From Nocardia otitidiscaviarum NBRC 14405 (GTDB taxonomy: Bacteria > Actinomycetota > Actinomycetes > Mycobacteriales > Mycobacteriaceae): a DNA stretch of 64,000 nucleotides. Both the position numbers and the translations under genes were made by a program. Positions 41,944-50,059 of this stretch are shown piece by piece. The DNA lies in NCBI RefSeq assembly GCF_000308635.1, contig NZ_BAGD01000281.1, forward strand, positions 166,042-230,041, written 5' to 3'. The notes beneath the pieces are model-generated. The model did not search any database and was not told where the DNA came from. It saw only the letters and a program-made list of their open reading frames with translations. The first letter of the stretch is position 1. Every line of letters begins with the position of its first letter.

Positions 41944-42948
41944 ATGGTGTTCGGCGTTGGTCTCAGTATCGGCACGGTCAATACGGTGTGCGCGACGGCA
42001 TCGGACCGTGCGGGCAAGAATCCGCCCGGCCGTCGCCGCGGCGCCGTCCCCGTCACCTGGCGGACCACCCTCACCTTCGACAGTTCGGGCAATGCCCGCG
42101 TCGGCCGGATACCCAAACACGGTCGCGTCATCACCGAATTCGCCGATCTGACCCAGCGCGGCGCGCCGACCGCGCGCGTCGGCCACCGCGCGCTCACGGC
42201 ATCCGATCTGGTGGCGACCGTGGCGTACAGCGTGATCGAGGAGGTGCTGGGGAAGGCTCCGGCCGCGGATACCGCCGTTACGGTGGCCCATCCGGCCGGG
42301 TACTCCGACGATCACGTGGCCGACCTGCGTGCCGCGCTCGCGGGCGTCGGGCTCGACCGGGCCACCCTGCTGGCCGAGCCCCTCGCCGCGGTGTCCTGGC
42401 TCGCCGCCGAACGCGGACCGCTCACCCCGGGACTGGCGCTCGTCTACGACCTGGGCGGCTCCGGCCTCACCGTCACCCTCGTGCGCGTAGGCGCGGGCGC
42501 TCCCGCCGATCCCATCGTGGGGGAGCCGGTGCGCTCGACCGACTACGGTGGTCGCGCCTTCGGCGGCATGCTCGCCCAGCATCTGAAGCGCCACGGCGGT
42601 TCGGTCGTCTCCCACGTCTCCGACGCCGATGCCGGCGAGCTGCGCGCCCGCCATGTGCGCCGCTCCCTCGCTCTGGTCTACCGGGGTCTGCGCATCGCCG
42701 ACGTCACCATGGCCGACGTCGACCGCGTACTGGTCGTGGGCGGTGCGGCCCGCCCGCCCGAGGTCGCCGAGGTGCTCTCGGCCGAACTGGCACGCCCGGT
42801 CATCGTGGCACAGGACCCCGAACGCACCATTGCCGACGGCGCGGCCATCGCGGCCCGCGATGCCCAACTCGACCACGAGGCCGCGACCCACCGACACCCC
42901 GGTTTCAGCCTCTTCCGTCGCCGCCTAGCCCGCGTCGCCGCCATCTGA
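41944..42948 (+). CDS. Divergent Hsp70-family ATPase, short form
   Basis: A 334-residue protein of the Hsp70/actin fold without a substrate-binding domain. Phosphate-1 loop: GVGLSIGTVNT (about 4-14), where DnaK has an Asp in place of the Ser. Phosphate-2: VYDLGGSGLTV (about 168), the second Asp replaced by Thr. Adenosine motif: LVVGGAARPPEV (about 262-273). It ends in a basic segment (FSLFRRRLARVAA). Its closest relative in the window is the gene at 46339, with the same loops. ATP binding is likely, hydrolysis uncertain. It is 176 bases upstream of the AurF-like gene. ATG at 41944. Confidence 0.82.
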   Translation: MVFGVGLSIGTVNTVCATASDRAGKNPPGRRRGAVPVTWRTTLTFDSSGNARVGRIPKHGRVITEFADLTQRGAPTARVGHRALTASDLVATVAYSVIEEVLGKAPAADTAVTVAHPAGYSDDHVADLRAALAGVGLDRATLLAEPLAAVSWLAAERGPLTPGLALVYDLGGSGLTVTLVRVGAGAPADPIVGEPVRSTDYGGRAFGGMLAQHLKRHGGSVVSHVSDADAGELRARHVRRSLALVYRGLRIADVTMADVDRVLVVGGAARPPEVAEVLSAELARPVIVAQDPERTIADGAAIAARDAQLDHEAATHRHPGFSLFRRRLARVAAI

Positions 42949-43060
42949 GCGGTTCGGGTTACGGATACTTCCGTGCGCTGTGACGCGGGTCTCTTCGCGG
43001 TTTCGCGCGCATCCTCCCCGGTCACGACTCGCGGGTAACCAGATATCCGTGACAGCATTA

Positions 43061-43102
43061 TTGACGTAACTCCGGTTTGGTGTAACCATGGGACACAGTT
43101 AC
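43061..43102 (+). promoter_or_regulatory. Promoter and GTAAC/GTTAC inverted repeat before the AurF-like gene
   Basis: TTGACG (43061-43066) and TAACCA (43083-43088) are spaced by 16 bases and form a plausible sigma-A promoter. GTAAC (43082-43086) and GTTAC (43098-43102) form an inverted repeat over the -10 and start point, a candidate repressor site. A further GTAAC is at 43066-43070. Confidence 0.4.
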
Positions 43103-43123
43103 CGACACTGAACTGGAGAGGCT

Positions 43124-44137
43124 GTGACGACGATGTCCGTAGCCACAACGCCCATCGACGACCCGATCGTCGCGGAAGCTCAGGAATACGCGCAGAAGCT
43201 GCTGCTGCTGTCGGAAGGGTCGGTGAACAAGCACTTCGACCCCTACGAGGACATCGACTGGGAGAACCCGGACTTCGACGCGAACACCAAGCCCGAGCGC
43301 TGGATCCTGCCCGAGTCCGCCGACCCGCTGGGTCGCCACCCCTGGTACCGCGCGCTGAGCGATGAGCAGAAGATCGCCATCGGCAAATACCGCCAGGCCA
43401 ATGTCGCCAAGGTCGGCCTGCAGTTCGAGTCCATCCTGATCAGCGGCATGGTGCAGCACACCTTCTCGCTGCCCAACGGTGACCCGGAGTTCCGGTACTG
43501 CACCCACGAGATGGCCGAAGAGCTCAACCACACCCTGATGTTCCAGGAGATGGTGAACCGCATCGGCATGGACGTACCGGGCATGGGCCCGCTCGTGCGC
43601 CAGCTGCGCCACCTCGGCGTGCCCGTGGCCGTCATGTTCCCGAATCTGTTCTTCATGGCCGTGCTCGCGGGCGAGGAGCCCATCGACCACATCCAGAAGC
43701 AGATCCTGCGCTCCGGCGAGGACGTGCACCCGATCATGCGCGGCGTCATGGCGATCCATGTCGCCGAGGAGGCCCGCCACATCTCCTTCGCACACGAATT
43801 CCTCAAGCAGCATGTGCCCGAGCAGGGCGCGCCGCAGCGCTTCGTGCTCTCCATCGCCATGCCGATCGTCATGTGGATTCTGGGCCGCTCCATCGCGACC
43901 CCGCCCAAGGCGTTCTTCCAGGAGTTCGACATCCCGGAGAAGGTGCGCAAGGAGCTGTTCTACGGGTCCTCCGACGCCAAGCAGGTCTTCGCCGACTACT
44001 TCGTGGACGTGCGCGCCCTGGCCAAGGAGATCGGCCTGATGAACCCGGTCTCCAAGGCGGTGTGGAAGCTGCTGCGCATCGACGGCCCGACCTCCCGCTA
44101 CCGCTCGGAGCCTCTCCGCGGCAGCAAGGCGGTCTAG
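43124..44137 (+). CDS. Diiron oxygenase, AurF-like (Rv0885-type)
   Basis: A 337-residue helical protein. The iron ligands are carried by EEL-NHTLMFQE (an E-x2-H arrangement, about residues 131-142) and HVAEEARHISFAHEF (about 211-225), typical of AurF-type p-aminobenzoate N-oxygenases and their relatives. The start is GTG with GGAG five bases in front. It is followed by fprB without any gap (stop and start adjacent), so FprB is a likely electron source. The pair has the same order as Rv0885-Rv0886 in Mycobacterium tuberculosis. The substrate is not known; oxidation of an amine or fatty acyl chain is possible. Confidence 0.85.
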   Translation: MTTMSVATTPIDDPIVAEAQEYAQKLLLLSEGSVNKHFDPYEDIDWENPDFDANTKPERWILPESADPLGRHPWYRALSDEQKIAIGKYRQANVAKVGLQFESILISGMVQHTFSLPNGDPEFRYCTHEMAEELNHTLMFQEMVNRIGMDVPGMGPLVRQLRHLGVPVAVMFPNLFFMAVLAGEEPIDHIQKQILRSGEDVHPIMRGVMAIHVAEEARHISFAHEFLKQHVPEQGAPQRFVLSIAMPIVMWILGRSIATPPKAFFQEFDIPEKVRKELFYGSSDAKQVFADYFVDVRALAKEIGLMNPVSKAVWKLLRIDGPTSRYRSEPLRGSKAV

Positions 44138-45724
44138 ATGCCCTACGTCGTCACGCAGTCCTGCTGCAGCGACGCGTCCTGCGTCTACGCCTGCCCGGTC
44201 AACTGCATCCATCCCACGCCGGACGAACCCGACTTCCGTACGGCGGAGATGCTCTACGTCGACCCGAAGGCGTGCGTGGACTGCGGGGCGTGCGCCACCG
44301 CCTGTCCGGTGGACGCCATCACCTCCTCGAAGAAGCTGACCGCGGACCAGCAGCCGTTCATCGAGATCAACGCCGACTTCTACCGGCAGGAGCGGCCCCG
44401 GCCGCTGCTGGCGCGGCCCATTCCCGCGCCCGAGGTGAAGCCCGGCCGGGAGCCGCTGCGGGTGGCCGTGATCGGTTCCGGACCGTCGGCCATGTACGCC
44501 GCCGACGAGCTGCTCACCCAGGCCGGGGTGCAGGTGACGGTGTTCGACCGGCTGTCCACGCCGTACGGTCTGGCCCGCTTCGGCGTCGCGCCCGATCACG
44601 CCAAGACCCGTCAGGTCGCCAAGCTCTTCGACACCATCTCGGCGCAGCCGGGCTTCGGCTCGTACCTGAACGTCGAGATCGGCAAGCATATTTCGCACGA
44701 GGAGCTGCTGCGGCACCATCACGCCGTGGTGTACGCGGTGGGTGCCTCCGCGGACCGCAAGCTCGGCATTCCGGGCGAGGGGCTGCCGGGCAGTGTCTCG
44801 GCCACCGAGTTCGTGGCCTGGTACAACGGGCATCCCGATCATGCCGATCGGTACTTCGACCTGTCCCAGCGGCGGGCGGTCATCGTCGGCAACGGCAACG
44901 TCGCCCTCGATGTGGCGCGGTTGCTGACCACCGATCCGGAGCTGCTGGCCGGGACCGAGGTCTCGCCCAAGGCGTTGCAGGCGCTGCGGCACAGCAAGAT
45001 CGAGGAGGTGGTGGTCGTCGGGCGTCGCGGTCCGGCCGAATCCGCCTTCACCGTGCCGGAATTCGTGGGTCTGCTGGGCGCCGACGTGGATATCGTCGTC
45101 GAGGGCGAGATTCCCGAGACCCCGGCCGGCGCGCCGCAGAAGGTCGAGCAGAAGCTGAAGCTGCTGCGCGGACTGGCGGAGCGGCCGACCGGTGGGCGCA
45201 AGCGCATCGTCTTCAAGTATCTGGCGTCGCCCACCGCCCTCACCGGGGTGGACCGGGTGACCGGGATGGAGCTGGTGCGCAACGAACTCGTCGCCGACGC
45301 CGACGGCGCGGTGCGGGCCGTGGCCACCGAGCAGACCGAAACCCTGGATACCGGACTGGTTCTCACCTCGGTGGGGTACCGGGGTGTGCCGCTGACCGGG
45401 CTGCCGTTCGACGAGCGGGCCGGGGTGGTGCCGAATCTGGACGGCCGGGTGTTGGAGGCCGCGGGTGGTGCGGTGGTGTCCGGAGCCTATGTCACTGGGT
45501 GGATCAAGCGGGGACCGACCGGTTTTATCGGCACCAACAAGTCCTGCGCACAGGAAACCGTGCGGCAGCTGGTCGCGGACTTCAATGCGGGACGGCTGCC
45601 CGAACCGTCCGGTAGCGCAGCCGAATTCGACCGCTTGGTTGGAGCTCGACAGCCGCAGGTCGTCCGGGGTGGTGCCGCCAACCAGCCACGACGTTCGTTG
45701 CGTCTGCTGGTGCGGAGCCGCTAG
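44138..45724 (+). CDS. fprB: Ferredoxin/ferredoxin-NADP reductase FprB
   Basis: A 528-residue fusion. The N-terminal 7Fe/8Fe ferredoxin domain has CCSDASCVYACPVNC (about 9-23) and CVDCGACATACPVD (about 47-60). Then comes an adrenodoxin-reductase-like domain with FAD motif VIGSGPSAMYAADEL (about 111-125), GLARFGVAPDH (about 147), the NADP motif GNGNVALDVARLL (about 251-263) and VGRRGP, and the C-terminal GWIKRGPTGFIGTN (about 452-465). It transfers electrons between NADPH and iron-sulfur acceptors; the AurF-like protein in front is the likely partner. The Arg-rich C-terminus after residue 500 is poorly conserved. Ends at a strong terminator. Confidence 0.93.
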   Translation: MPYVVTQSCCSDASCVYACPVNCIHPTPDEPDFRTAEMLYVDPKACVDCGACATACPVDAITSSKKLTADQQPFIEINADFYRQERPRPLLARPIPAPEVKPGREPLRVAVIGSGPSAMYAADELLTQAGVQVTVFDRLSTPYGLARFGVAPDHAKTRQVAKLFDTISAQPGFGSYLNVEIGKHISHEELLRHHHAVVYAVGASADRKLGIPGEGLPGSVSATEFVAWYNGHPDHADRYFDLSQRRAVIVGNGNVALDVARLLTTDPELLAGTEVSPKALQALRHSKIEEVVVVGRRGPAESAFTVPEFVGLLGADVDIVVEGEIPETPAGAPQKVEQKLKLLRGLAERPTGGRKRIVFKYLASPTALTGVDRVTGMELVRNELVADADGAVRAVATEQTETLDTGLVLTSVGYRGVPLTGLPFDERAGVVPNLDGRVLEAAGGAVVSGAYVTGWIKRGPTGFIGTNKSCAQETVRQLVADFNAGRLPEPSGSAAEFDRLVGARQPQVVRGGAANQPRRSLRLLVRSR

Positions 45725-45752
45725 TCCCGAGCAGGGCTCGGAAACCGACCTC

Positions 45753-45791
45753 ACGACCGCCGTATGCGATCCGATCGCATACGGCGGTCGT
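45753..45791 (+). terminator. Strong hairpin terminator after fprB
   Basis: A perfect 18-base inverted repeat (45753-45770 and 45774-45791) with a three-base loop, followed by CCTGTTT, lies 28 bases after the fprB stop. It is the longest perfect stem in the window. Confidence 0.85.
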
Positions 45792-45959
45792 CCTGTTTGG
45801 GCGAATAATCCTGCTGCATACCGTGATTCGAGGGCTCCTTCCGGGTGGATATCGCTGCGCGACCGTCCAGGATGTGTGAGTTGTGTGATCGCGTGTAATA
45901 CCGCGGGGCGGCCGGACGACGTTCTTCGTGTGACCGTCCGAGTGTCGACCGGGTAGCGG

Positions 45960-46270
45960 TCTATTCCATTCCGAATACCGAAGTTTCGGGTGAGCAACCA
46001 AGCAGTGACCCGAAAATCACCGTGCCGTACGGACGTCGCGGTTTTGTTTTCCGGACTCTACTCGCGTACCGGTTGGTATTGAATGGCGTTCGCTGAGTTG
46101 TAGCCACAAAGCAAGACTGGTCGGTATTTCTGGGCTGTAAGTTGGCTGCGATCTTGGTCTTGATGCTGTCCGACCAGTAGATTCGCAAACTTGGCTACCG
46201 TTCACGAAAACTTTTCCACCGATTCAACATTCACGTCCGGCACGAGCCAGCTAACCTGAACGCGCTGTTT
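45960..46270. other. Low-GC intergenic island
   Basis: The gap between fprB and the long Hsp70-like gene (45725-46338) contains about 300 bases that are much less GC-rich than their surroundings, by eye near 50 %. An open frame of 75 codons on the minus strand has non-typical codon use and I do not call it a gene. The island includes the inverted repeat at 46100-46198. Confidence 0.6.
46100..46198. repeat. Nested inverted repeat in the low-GC island
   Basis: GTAGCCA (46100-46106) pairs with TGGCTAC (46192-46198), and ACTGGTCGG (46116-46124) pairs with CCGACCAGT (46170-46178). The two pairs are nested with near-equal inner spacers (nine and 13 bases), so a stem with an internal loop of about 99 bases can form. 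It could be a structured RNA, a leader for the gene at 46339 or a miniature mobile element end pair. Confidence 0.6.
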
Positions 46271-46338
46271 GGTAAACGACCGCGACCACATGGTTGTGCG
46301 ACGTGGGGCCGTGGTCACGGTGCGTTGACGGGATAGCG

Positions 46339-48621
46339 ATGACTGTTGGTTTTGGCATGAGCATCGGCACAGTGAACTCCGTGTGGGCGATCACCAGCTC
46401 GACCTCGCGGGCGGCGGGTGAACGCAATCGGCCCGCTGTCCGAGTCCGGCGCACGGCCGTCACCTTCGACAGTGCCGGCGGTGCCCGAATCGGTGGAATT
46501 CCCCGATTCGCCCCTGTTGTCACGGATTTCGCCGATCTCAGCCGCGAGCCCGATCCGGTGGTGGTGGGCGGCCGCATCTGGTCGCCCGCGGATCTGGTCG
46601 CCGCGGTGGTCAACGGGCTCATCGAGACCAACGCTCCCGAGGCGCCCGCCGTAACCACCTATCCCGCAAGTTATTCCGACAAGCACGTCCATCGGCTGCG
46701 GCGGGCGCTGGACTGGTCCGGTGGATCCGACGTCCTGCTCATGCCCGAACCGGTGGCGGCGGTGGAATGGCTCGACGCCCAGCACGGCATCTCCGAGGGC
46801 GGCCTCACCCTCGTGTACGACCTGGGCGGCAACAGCCTCGATATCGCGGTGGTGCGCACCGAGGCCGACCGCGGTGAGCGCGGGATACTCGGCCGGGCCG
46901 AACGCTCCCACGACTACGGTGGCCGCCCCCTCGGTACCCTGCTGGCCCGGTACGCACGCAGTATCGCCCCCGACGCCGCCCAGCCGGTCTCGGCGGTGGT
47001 GCCCGCGGCGGACACCAGCAGACTGCGTACCTGGCACATTCGCAATTCGCTACGGCTGGTGCGGGCCACGGTGCACCGCTGCGGCCTGAGCCTCAACCAC
47101 ATCGACCGCATTCTGCTCATCGGCGGCGCGGCCCGCCCGGTCGAGGTGGGGCGGGCGCTGAGCGAACTCGGACTGCCCATCATCATGTCACCGGATCCGG
47201 CGCACACCGTCGCCATCGGTGCGGCCATCGCCGCCGCGCGCAGCGCCGAGACCGGTTCCGCCATCGGCAGATACGCGCCCAAGGCGGCCGCTTTCTCCGG
47301 CGCCGCCGTCGCCTCGGCGCTGGCCATGTCGGCCGCCGCCATGATGGGCGGCACCTCGGGTGCGCCCGGCTTCCAGGCGACGCCGGACAATACCGGCACC
47401 ACCAAGACTTCCGGGACCGGCGCTCACGATGTTCTCCTCCTCGACGACGTGAGTGCCGGGCCCGGGAGCCGCGTCCACGCGGTGAGCACCGCGGCGAGCA
47501 TCCGCCAGTACGGCGTGATGCCGCCGACGGTGACCGCCGAATGGTCCGGCGGACGGCCTGTGAATCGGGTGCGCGCGGGCAACCAGTGCGAAACCCGTTC
47601 CAACGCGGGCAATACCACCTACGCCGACCCGTCGCGGTTCACCAATCCGGTGCCCTTCGAACTGCCCCGGGACAACGGCGGCGGTGGTGGCGGCGTGGTG
47701 ATCGGGCCCATCGATCCGGGGCAGATCCCGTCGGTGAGCCTGCCACCCGGTCTGCCCGGCATGCCGAATGCCGGTGACCCGGTGACGAATCCGATCGGAA
47801 TGCCCGATCTCGGCGATATCCCGACCGCACCGGTGGGTGGCACGCCGCAGCTGCCCTCGATGCCCGATGCGGTGCCCGATCTGCCGAGCGCGCCGGGAAC
47901 CACGCCCGGCACCACCGATCCCGGTACGGCACTGCCCGACGGTACCGGCGGCGCGATCCCCGGCGATCCGGTCGGCACCGGCGGTACGCCGGATACGAGC
48001 GGCGGCACCGGGGCCCCTGCGGGCGGGAGCACCACCGACGGTGGAAACACCGGCGGCGGAACGACTTCCGGTGGCGGTGCGCCCACGGGCGGCACCGACG
48101 GTGGCGGATCGACGTCCGGCGGCTCCACCTCGGGCGGGAACACTTCCGGCGGCAGCACTTCCGGTGGCTCTACCGGTGGCGGTTCCACCTCCGGCGGCAG
48201 TACTTCGGGCGGGAACACGTCGGGTGGCTCCACCTCCGGCGGCTCGACCTCCGGGGGCGGCTACGGGTCCGGTGGCTCCGGCGGCGGCTACGGCGGCGGG
48301 GGCTACGGTTCCGGCGGTGACTCCTCCGGTGGTTCCGGCTCGGGCGGCTCCTCGTCCGGCGGGTCCGACTCGGGTGGCAGCTCCAGTTCCGGCGGCAAGA
48401 GTTCATCCGGCGGCAACTCCTCCTCCGGGGGCTCGAGCAAGGGCTCGGGCGGCTCCGGCGGATCGTCCTCCGGCGGTTCCGGTAAGAGCTCCGGCGGCAG
48501 CGGCGGTTTCGGCGGCAGCGGTGGTTCCGGTGGCTCGGGTGGCAGCGGCGGCTCGGGTGGCTCGGGTGGCAGCGGCGGCTCGGGCGGTTCCGGCGGCGGA
48601 GGCGGTGGTTCCGACAAGTAG
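46339..48621 (+). CDS. Divergent Hsp70-family ATPase with membrane segment and Gly/Ser-rich tail
   Basis: A 760-residue protein. The Hsp70/actin ATPase domain (about 1-300) has GFGMSIGTVNS (phosphate-1, with the DnaK Asp replaced by Ser), VYDLGGNSLDIAVV (phosphate-2, about 160) and LLIGGAARPVEV (adenosine, about 258-269). A hydrophobic stretch (about 316-338, AAFSGAAVASALAMSAAAMM) probably spans the membrane. A short domain with one Cys follows (about 365-440), then a Pro/Gly-rich linker with PxGLPGMP-like segments (about 450-545), and a low-complexity tail of about 210 residues of Gly, Ser, Thr and a few Tyr, Asp and Lys. It shares its ATPase part with the gene at 41944. The substrate-binding domain of Hsp70 is absent. 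Role unknown; export of the tail is inferred. Confidence 0.85.
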   Translation: MTVGFGMSIGTVNSVWAITSSTSRAAGERNRPAVRVRRTAVTFDSAGGARIGGIPRFAPVVTDFADLSREPDPVVVGGRIWSPADLVAAVVNGLIETNAPEAPAVTTYPASYSDKHVHRLRRALDWSGGSDVLLMPEPVAAVEWLDAQHGISEGGLTLVYDLGGNSLDIAVVRTEADRGERGILGRAERSHDYGGRPLGTLLARYARSIAPDAAQPVSAVVPAADTSRLRTWHIRNSLRLVRATVHRCGLSLNHIDRILLIGGAARPVEVGRALSELGLPIIMSPDPAHTVAIGAAIAAARSAETGSAIGRYAPKAAAFSGAAVASALAMSAAAMMGGTSGAPGFQATPDNTGTTKTSGTGAHDVLLLDDVSAGPGSRVHAVSTAASIRQYGVMPPTVTAEWSGGRPVNRVRAGNQCETRSNAGNTTYADPSRFTNPVPFELPRDNGGGGGGVVIGPIDPGQIPSVSLPPGLPGMPNAGDPVTNPIGMPDLGDIPTAPVGGTPQLPSMPDAVPDLPSAPGTTPGTTDPGTALPDGTGGAIPGDPVGTGGTPDTSGGTGAPAGGSTTDGGNTGGGTTSGGGAPTGGTDGGGSTSGGSTSGGNTSGGSTSGGSTGGGSTSGGSTSGGNTSGGSTSGGSTSGGGYGSGGSGGGYGGGGYGSGGDSSGGSGSGGSSSGGSDSGGSSSSGGKSSSGGNSSSGGSSKGSGGSGGSSSGGSGKSSGGSGGFGGSGGSGGSGGSGGSGGSGGSGGSGGSGGGGGGSDK
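48015..48612 (+). repeat. Gly/Ser low-complexity coding repeat
   Basis: The 3' quarter of the Hsp70-like gene consists of irregular GGC/GGT and TCC/AGC triplet blocks. First come units like SGGSTSGGNTSGG, then SSGG units, and at the end an array of GGSGGSGG units. Codons alternate, so the repetition is at protein level and not a pure DNA copy. Confidence 0.85.
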
Positions 48622-48874
48622 CACCCGGATCGACCCCGAGCAGTACCGAATCCCTGTCCATCCCATCGGCTACCGCGCCCCCATCGCAGGTAGCCCTCGA
48701 ACTGGTCGGCCGTCACGCCCCCCGTGCGACCCGTGTGACGGTCGGCTCGCCGCCCAGCACGACGAATTGCCCTTCGTGTCACCGGCATGCCACCGGTTAC
48801 GTGCTCGGGCGGCCTCCAACGGGTCCACCCCGCGTCGTCCTTCGTGCCCGCGACGCGGCGGTGGGCCGTTCGAC

Positions 48875-48911
48875 CGCCCGCCGCCGCGTGTCCGCACCGC
48901 GGCGGCGGGCG
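48875..48911. terminator. Bidirectional hairpin between convergent genes
   Basis: A perfect 14-base inverted repeat (48875-48888 and 48898-48911) with a nine-base loop lies between the Hsp70-like gene and the convergent DUF421 gene. No T-run. The rest of 48622-48951 holds no gene that I can support. Confidence 0.6.
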
Positions 48912-48951
48912 TCCCCAACCTCCGAGTGGGCGAGCAGGATTCGCCCCCCGT

Positions 48952-49464
48952 TCACTCGGGCTCTTTCACCCCGTCGAGGGCCGAACCGTCGCCGAACGCG
49001 GCGCCGGTGATGACGCTCAGGCTCCCGTCCGTCTCCAGGATCACCGCCGCGATGCGCGTCAGATCGCCGTGACCGTCGGACCGCACCGCTTGCCGGATAT
49101 CCGCGGCGCTGAGCCGCTGCTGCCGCATCGCCCGCTCCAGCAGTCGACCGTCGCGCACCACCAGGGTGGGGGCGGCGGTGAGCAGCCGCCGTCCGCCGCG
49201 CGGTCGCGTCGCCACCAGCGCCGCCGCATACTGCAGCAGCGCCAACAGGAGCAGCGCCACCGCTCCCTCGGCCCAGGACACCTCCGCGCTGAGCAGGATG
49301 GTGGCCAGGGTGGAACCGAGCGCCACCGTGACGACCAGGTCGAACGCGTTCAGCTTCGCCAGCGTGCGCTTACCGGTGGCCCGCAGCACCACCACCAGCG
49401 TCACATAGGCCGCCGACCCCACCAACAGCACCCGCAGCAGATCCGGCCACGCGTCGAACCACAT
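48952..49464 (-). CDS. DUF421 (YetF-family) membrane protein
   Basis: A 170-residue protein with three membrane helices (about 8-27, 40-60 and 65-85) and a cytoplasmic C-terminal domain. LRATGKRTLAKLNAFDLVVTVALGSTLATILLS (about 27-60) and the later PTLVVRDGRLLERAMRQQRLSAADIRQAVR (about 103-133) are the family signatures. YetF-type proteins are of unclear role, linked to spore germination or membrane stress in bacilli. The gene is 18 bases downstream of the copper-protein gene on the same strand. Confidence 0.9.
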   Translation of the reverse strand: MWFDAWPDLLRVLLVGSAAYVTLVVVLRATGKRTLAKLNAFDLVVTVALGSTLATILLSAEVSWAEGAVALLLLALLQYAAALVATRPRGGRRLLTAAPTLVVRDGRLLERAMRQQRLSAADIRQAVRSDGHGDLTRIAAVILETDGSLSVITGAAFGDGSALDGVKEPE

Positions 49465-49482
49465 GAGCTGTCCCGATCGCCG

Positions 49483-49890
49483 TCAGCTCAGAGCGGCGAG
49501 CAACTCCCGGCAGGACCGGGCGCAGCGCAGACACGTCTCGGCGCAGATGCGGCAGTGCTCGTGGCGGTCGGCGTGCCGATCGCACTCCTGTCCACATCGC
49601 TCACAGATCAGGGCGCAGGTGTCGAGCAGCGACCGGATCGTGGCCGGGTCACCGCCGCCGCGGCGGGAGAGCACAGCGGCGGTGGTGTGGCAGATATCGG
49701 CGCAATCAAGATCGGTGCGGATGCATTCGCGCAGTTCGGCGAGCCCCTCCTCGCTCAGGCAGGCGTCGGCGCAGACCGTGCAGGACTCGGCGCACCTCCA
49801 ACATGCCTCGATACAGGCGATCACTTGTGCCGAACTCGCGGCGGTGCGGTTCGCGGGATGCGAATCCACCATGGCGGCAACGGTGCTCAT
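49483..49890 (-). CDS. Cys-rich four-helix-bundle copper-binding protein (Csp/DUF326-like)
   Basis: A 135-residue protein with 18 Cys residues, mostly in CxxxC or CxxC-like helical spacing (ACIEACWRCAESC, CADACL, CADICH, CERCGQECDRH, CRICAETCLRCARSC). This is the pattern of Csp copper-storage proteins, in which a four-helix bundle lined with Cys stores many Cu(I) ions. No signal peptide, so it is the cytosolic (Csp3-like) form. ATG at 49890. It probably protects against copper or supplies it. No copper P-type ATPase or CsoR gene is next to it. Confidence 0.9.
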   Translation of the reverse strand: MSTVAAMVDSHPANRTAASSAQVIACIEACWRCAESCTVCADACLSEEGLAELRECIRTDLDCADICHTTAAVLSRRGGGDPATIRSLLDTCALICERCGQECDRHADRHEHCRICAETCLRCARSCRELLAALS

Positions 49891-50059
49891 CGGAACTCCT
49901 CTCGTCGAGCGGGTGCCGGGTGGCGGCGGCGGTCGCCGTGCGTTCGTATGCTCGGACGACGATCCGATCGCCCACCACCCGGTGTGCTCGCTGGTACCCG
50001 CTGGCGACCGACGTACACGTGCGCCCGGAGATTCGCCGCCTCGGTCGGCGTACGAGGGT

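Noticed and set aside
43058..45997. A 979-codon open frame on the minus strand across the AurF-like and FprB genes
   Set aside because: It is an antisense shadow of two strongly conserved genes. Its translation is low-complexity, with His, Gly and Arg in the third-base pattern of high-GC DNA.
45961..46188. A 75-codon minus-strand open frame in the low-GC island
   Set aside because: No ribosome binding site and unusual codon use. It overlaps the inverted repeat, which better explains the region.
48015..48612. CRISPR-like or assembly-artefact repeat
   Set aside because: The repeats have no regular spacer, are codon-aligned, and continue one open frame to a normal stop.
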